This document shows positions 62,555-64,000 of a stretch of 64,000 nt of DNA, piece after piece. Where the stretch lies: the NCBI RefSeq assembly GCF_900109945.1, contig NZ_FOBX01000006.1, forward strand, positions 62,001 through 126,000. The letters are read 5' to 3'. The notes beneath the pieces were generated by a model, which was not told the origin of the DNA, ran no database searches, and saw nothing but the letters and a program-made list of their open reading frames with translations. Numbering within the stretch: the stretch's first letter is position 1; every line of letters begins with the position of its first letter. The stretch is from Bradyrhizobium sp. OK095. GTDB lineage: Bacteria; Pseudomonadota; Alphaproteobacteria; Rhizobiales; Xanthobacteraceae. Position numbers and translations under genes: made by a program.

Positions 62555-63520
62555 CTAGCGCAGCTTGAACTTCTCCGCCGGCACCGTCATCGCGGCGACG
62601 CCCGCCATGACCAGCAGCAGCCCCAGCGCCAAATTCGACGGCACGCTCTCGCCGAGCAGCAGCACGGAGAGGCCGACGCCGATCGGGATGCGCAGATAGC
62701 CTTGCGCGTTAGTGGTCAGCGTGCCGAGCCGGCCAAGGCAGATATAGAACAGCATCAATCCGAGCGCGCTGGAGACGATGCCCATGACGATTGTGGCTGT
62801 GATCGCCGTCGGCGTCGGGTGCAGCGTCCAGGGCTGGTCGATGATCAGCGCGGGCGGCAGCAGGATGAGGCCGCCGAACAAGAGCGAGCCGGCGGCCACC
62901 ACCATGGGGTCGTATTCGGAGAGCCTGAGGCCGAAGATCGTCGCGCAGGCAAAGGAAATGGTGGCGAGCAGGATCGCGATCTCCGCGATGATCTCGCCAC
63001 TGAGGCCGCGCAGCGCGTCGAGACCGACGATGGCGATGGTGCCCGCGAGGCCCAGCATCGCGCCGGCAAGCTTCAGCAGTGTTGCCGGCTCGTGCCGCGT
63101 GATCAGCGAGGTAATCAGGAACGCGAAGATCGGCGTCGTCGAGGCCAGCACCACGGTGTTGGAGGCCGGGACATATTGCTGCGACCAGGTGATGATCAGG
63201 AACGGGAAGGTCGAGTTGATCAATTGCTGCGTGGCGAACAGCTTCCAGGCCTTTGCGTCGGTCGGGAGCTTGATGCCGCGCATCCACAGGATCGCGAACA
63301 GGAAGGCGGCCGCGATCAGCGAGCGCGTGGAAATGAAGGTGATCGGCGGGATCGTTGGGAGCGCGAGCTTCGCAAGCGGATAGGTCGAGCTCCAGCAGCA
63401 GGCGAGCGCGACCAGCAGCGCATAGTCGCGCCAGTTGCGCGCGCCGGTGGCGGCCATGGATGGCAACGGCGCTGACACGGAGGCCGCCGCGCGGCCCGTC
63501 GGCGATGTGCTCTGCGGCAC
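62555..63520 (-). CDS. EamA/DMT-family membrane permease
   Basis: 321 residues from GTG 63520, which has GGGGAGC 9 nt upstream; the ATG at 63457 (MAATGARNW) lacks a site. Ten membrane helices form two EamA repeats (WSSTYPLAKLALPTIPPITFISTR and FACATIFGLRLSEYDPMVVAAGSLL). It probably exports a metabolite or amino acid. It lies 74 bp downstream of the thioesterase gene on the same strand. Confidence 0.88.
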   Translation of the reverse strand: MPQSTSPTGRAAASVSAPLPSMAATGARNWRDYALLVALACCWSSTYPLAKLALPTIPPITFISTRSLIAAAFLFAILWMRGIKLPTDAKAWKLFATQQLINSTFPFLIITWSQQYVPASNTVVLASTTPIFAFLITSLITRHEPATLLKLAGAMLGLAGTIAIVGLDALRGLSGEIIAEIAILLATISFACATIFGLRLSEYDPMVVAAGSLLFGGLILLPPALIIDQPWTLHPTPTAITATIVMGIVSSALGLMLFYICLGRLGTLTTNAQGYLRIPIGVGLSVLLLGESVPSNLALGLLLVMAGVAAMTVPAEKFKLR

Positions 63521-63594
63521 CTTGTTTCTGCTCCCCGGCGCGAACGCGCTTGGCCAAGTCTGGGCGAGGGGGCGGCAAAAGGGAAGGCGGCGAG

Positions 63595-64000
63595 CTATGC
63601 GTTTGGCTGAGGGAGTGGCTTCCGCTTCGCCCGCTTGATCGTTCCGGAGAAGGTGAACAGAAGGCGCTCGCCTGCGGCCATCTGCCCGCGCAGGAAGATC
63701 AGCGAACCGCCGGCGCGGGTGACCTCGCCGGTGCATTCGATCAGCTCGCCCTCGTGTCCGGCATCGAGGAATTCGCAGCCAAAATTGACCGTTACGCCGC
63801 GGCCCTGCAGCGCATGGCGGCCGATCGCGAACAGGCAATAATCGGCAAAGGCCATGAAGCAGCCGCCATGGACGTTCTGGGAGCCGTTGAGGTGCTTTTT
63901 CTCGACCCGGAAAGCGCAGCGGACGCTGCCATCGGCCTCCAGGCGGTGCCAAAAGGGGCCGATATGGTTCTCAAAGCTGTCGCGGATCCAGGTCTGCCAG
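63595..64000 (-). CDS. PaaI-family thioesterase, 5' end outside the window
   Basis: The frame is open to the window edge, so at least 134 residues are present and the N-terminus is missing. The hotdog active region reads NGSQNVHGGCFMAFADYCLFAIG, with the HGG and Asp of PaaI proteins. The second half has VTVNFGCEFLDAGHEGELIECTGEVTRAGGSLIFLRGQM. The substrate is unknown. Probably co-transcribed with the EamA permease. Confidence 0.85.
   Translation of the reverse strand, partial: WQTWIRDSFENHIGPFWHRLEADGSVRCAFRVEKKHLNGSQNVHGGCFMAFADYCLFAIGRHALQGRGVTVNFGCEFLDAGHEGELIECTGEVTRAGGSLIFLRGQMAAGERLLFTFSGTIKRAKRKPLPQPNA

Overview
The window looks like chromosome of a Bradyrhizobium-type alphaproteobacterium. 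Supporting signs are high GC, a FixG/CcoG protein, an alphaproteobacterial SOS box (GAAC-N7-GAAC) before recA, an F1-ATPase zeta subunit, a tandem glycine riboswitch ahead of gcvTHP, many tiny exported proteins, and several dispersed palindromic repeats familiar from bradyrhizobia. No rRNA, convincing functional tRNA or CRISPR array was seen.

1-12.9 kb is a mosaic of small genes. It opens with a sulfur-stress group: the start of ccoG, a BigR/SqrR-like persulfide-sensing ArsR repressor, two YeeE/YedE-type membrane proteins and an AhpD-like protein. Next come a PaaI thioesterase and an ada-type DNA-methylation sensor gene split by a complete IS3-family element with a 4-bp target duplication. 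After that lie a decayed PQQ-dehydrogenase remnant, a PilZ protein, an HdeA-like acid chaperone, and many short exported, lipoprotein or membrane proteins. Several of these are below the usual gene-calling length.

12.9-16.2 kb is an AT-richer accessory patch. It carries two orphan genes, a frameshifted IS1-family transposase and a degenerate tRNA-like sequence. Short repeats resembling IS21-family ends lie on both sides, and it abuts the recA promoter.

16.2-34 kb is mostly core: recA, a tandem pair of DUF1835-like paralogues, gcvT-gcvH-gcvP under the glycine riboswitch, alaS, a MloK1-like cyclic-nucleotide-gated potassium channel, NADP isocitrate dehydrogenase, a TrmJ-type RNA methyltransferase fused to a DUF559 nuclease-like domain, and a TPR protein.

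34-49.6 kb is metabolic accessory DNA with a sulfur/nitrogen theme. One tightly coupled minus-strand operon encodes an MddA-like methanethiol methyltransferase, a shortened LuxR regulator, a quinone oxidoreductase and a hotdog-like protein, divergent from a BTAD-alpha/beta-hydrolase fusion. A TetR-controlled group follows (OsmC-like, acyl-CoA dehydrogenase-like, rhodanese). Last is a sigma54-activator gene divergent from a NrtA/CynA-type ABC transporter and cyanase, with a -24/-12 promoter and upstream activator repeats. A broken second cyanase tail lies downstream.

49.6-64 kb returns to core and transport functions: purB, ATPase zeta subunit, purC-purS-purQ (interrupted by an opposite-strand corA), an orphan Bug-type binding protein, a TRAP transporter (fused DctQM plus Tat-exported DctP) divergent from a LysR regulator and an SAF-domain dehydrogenase, an EamA permease, and a PaaI thioesterase cut by the window end.
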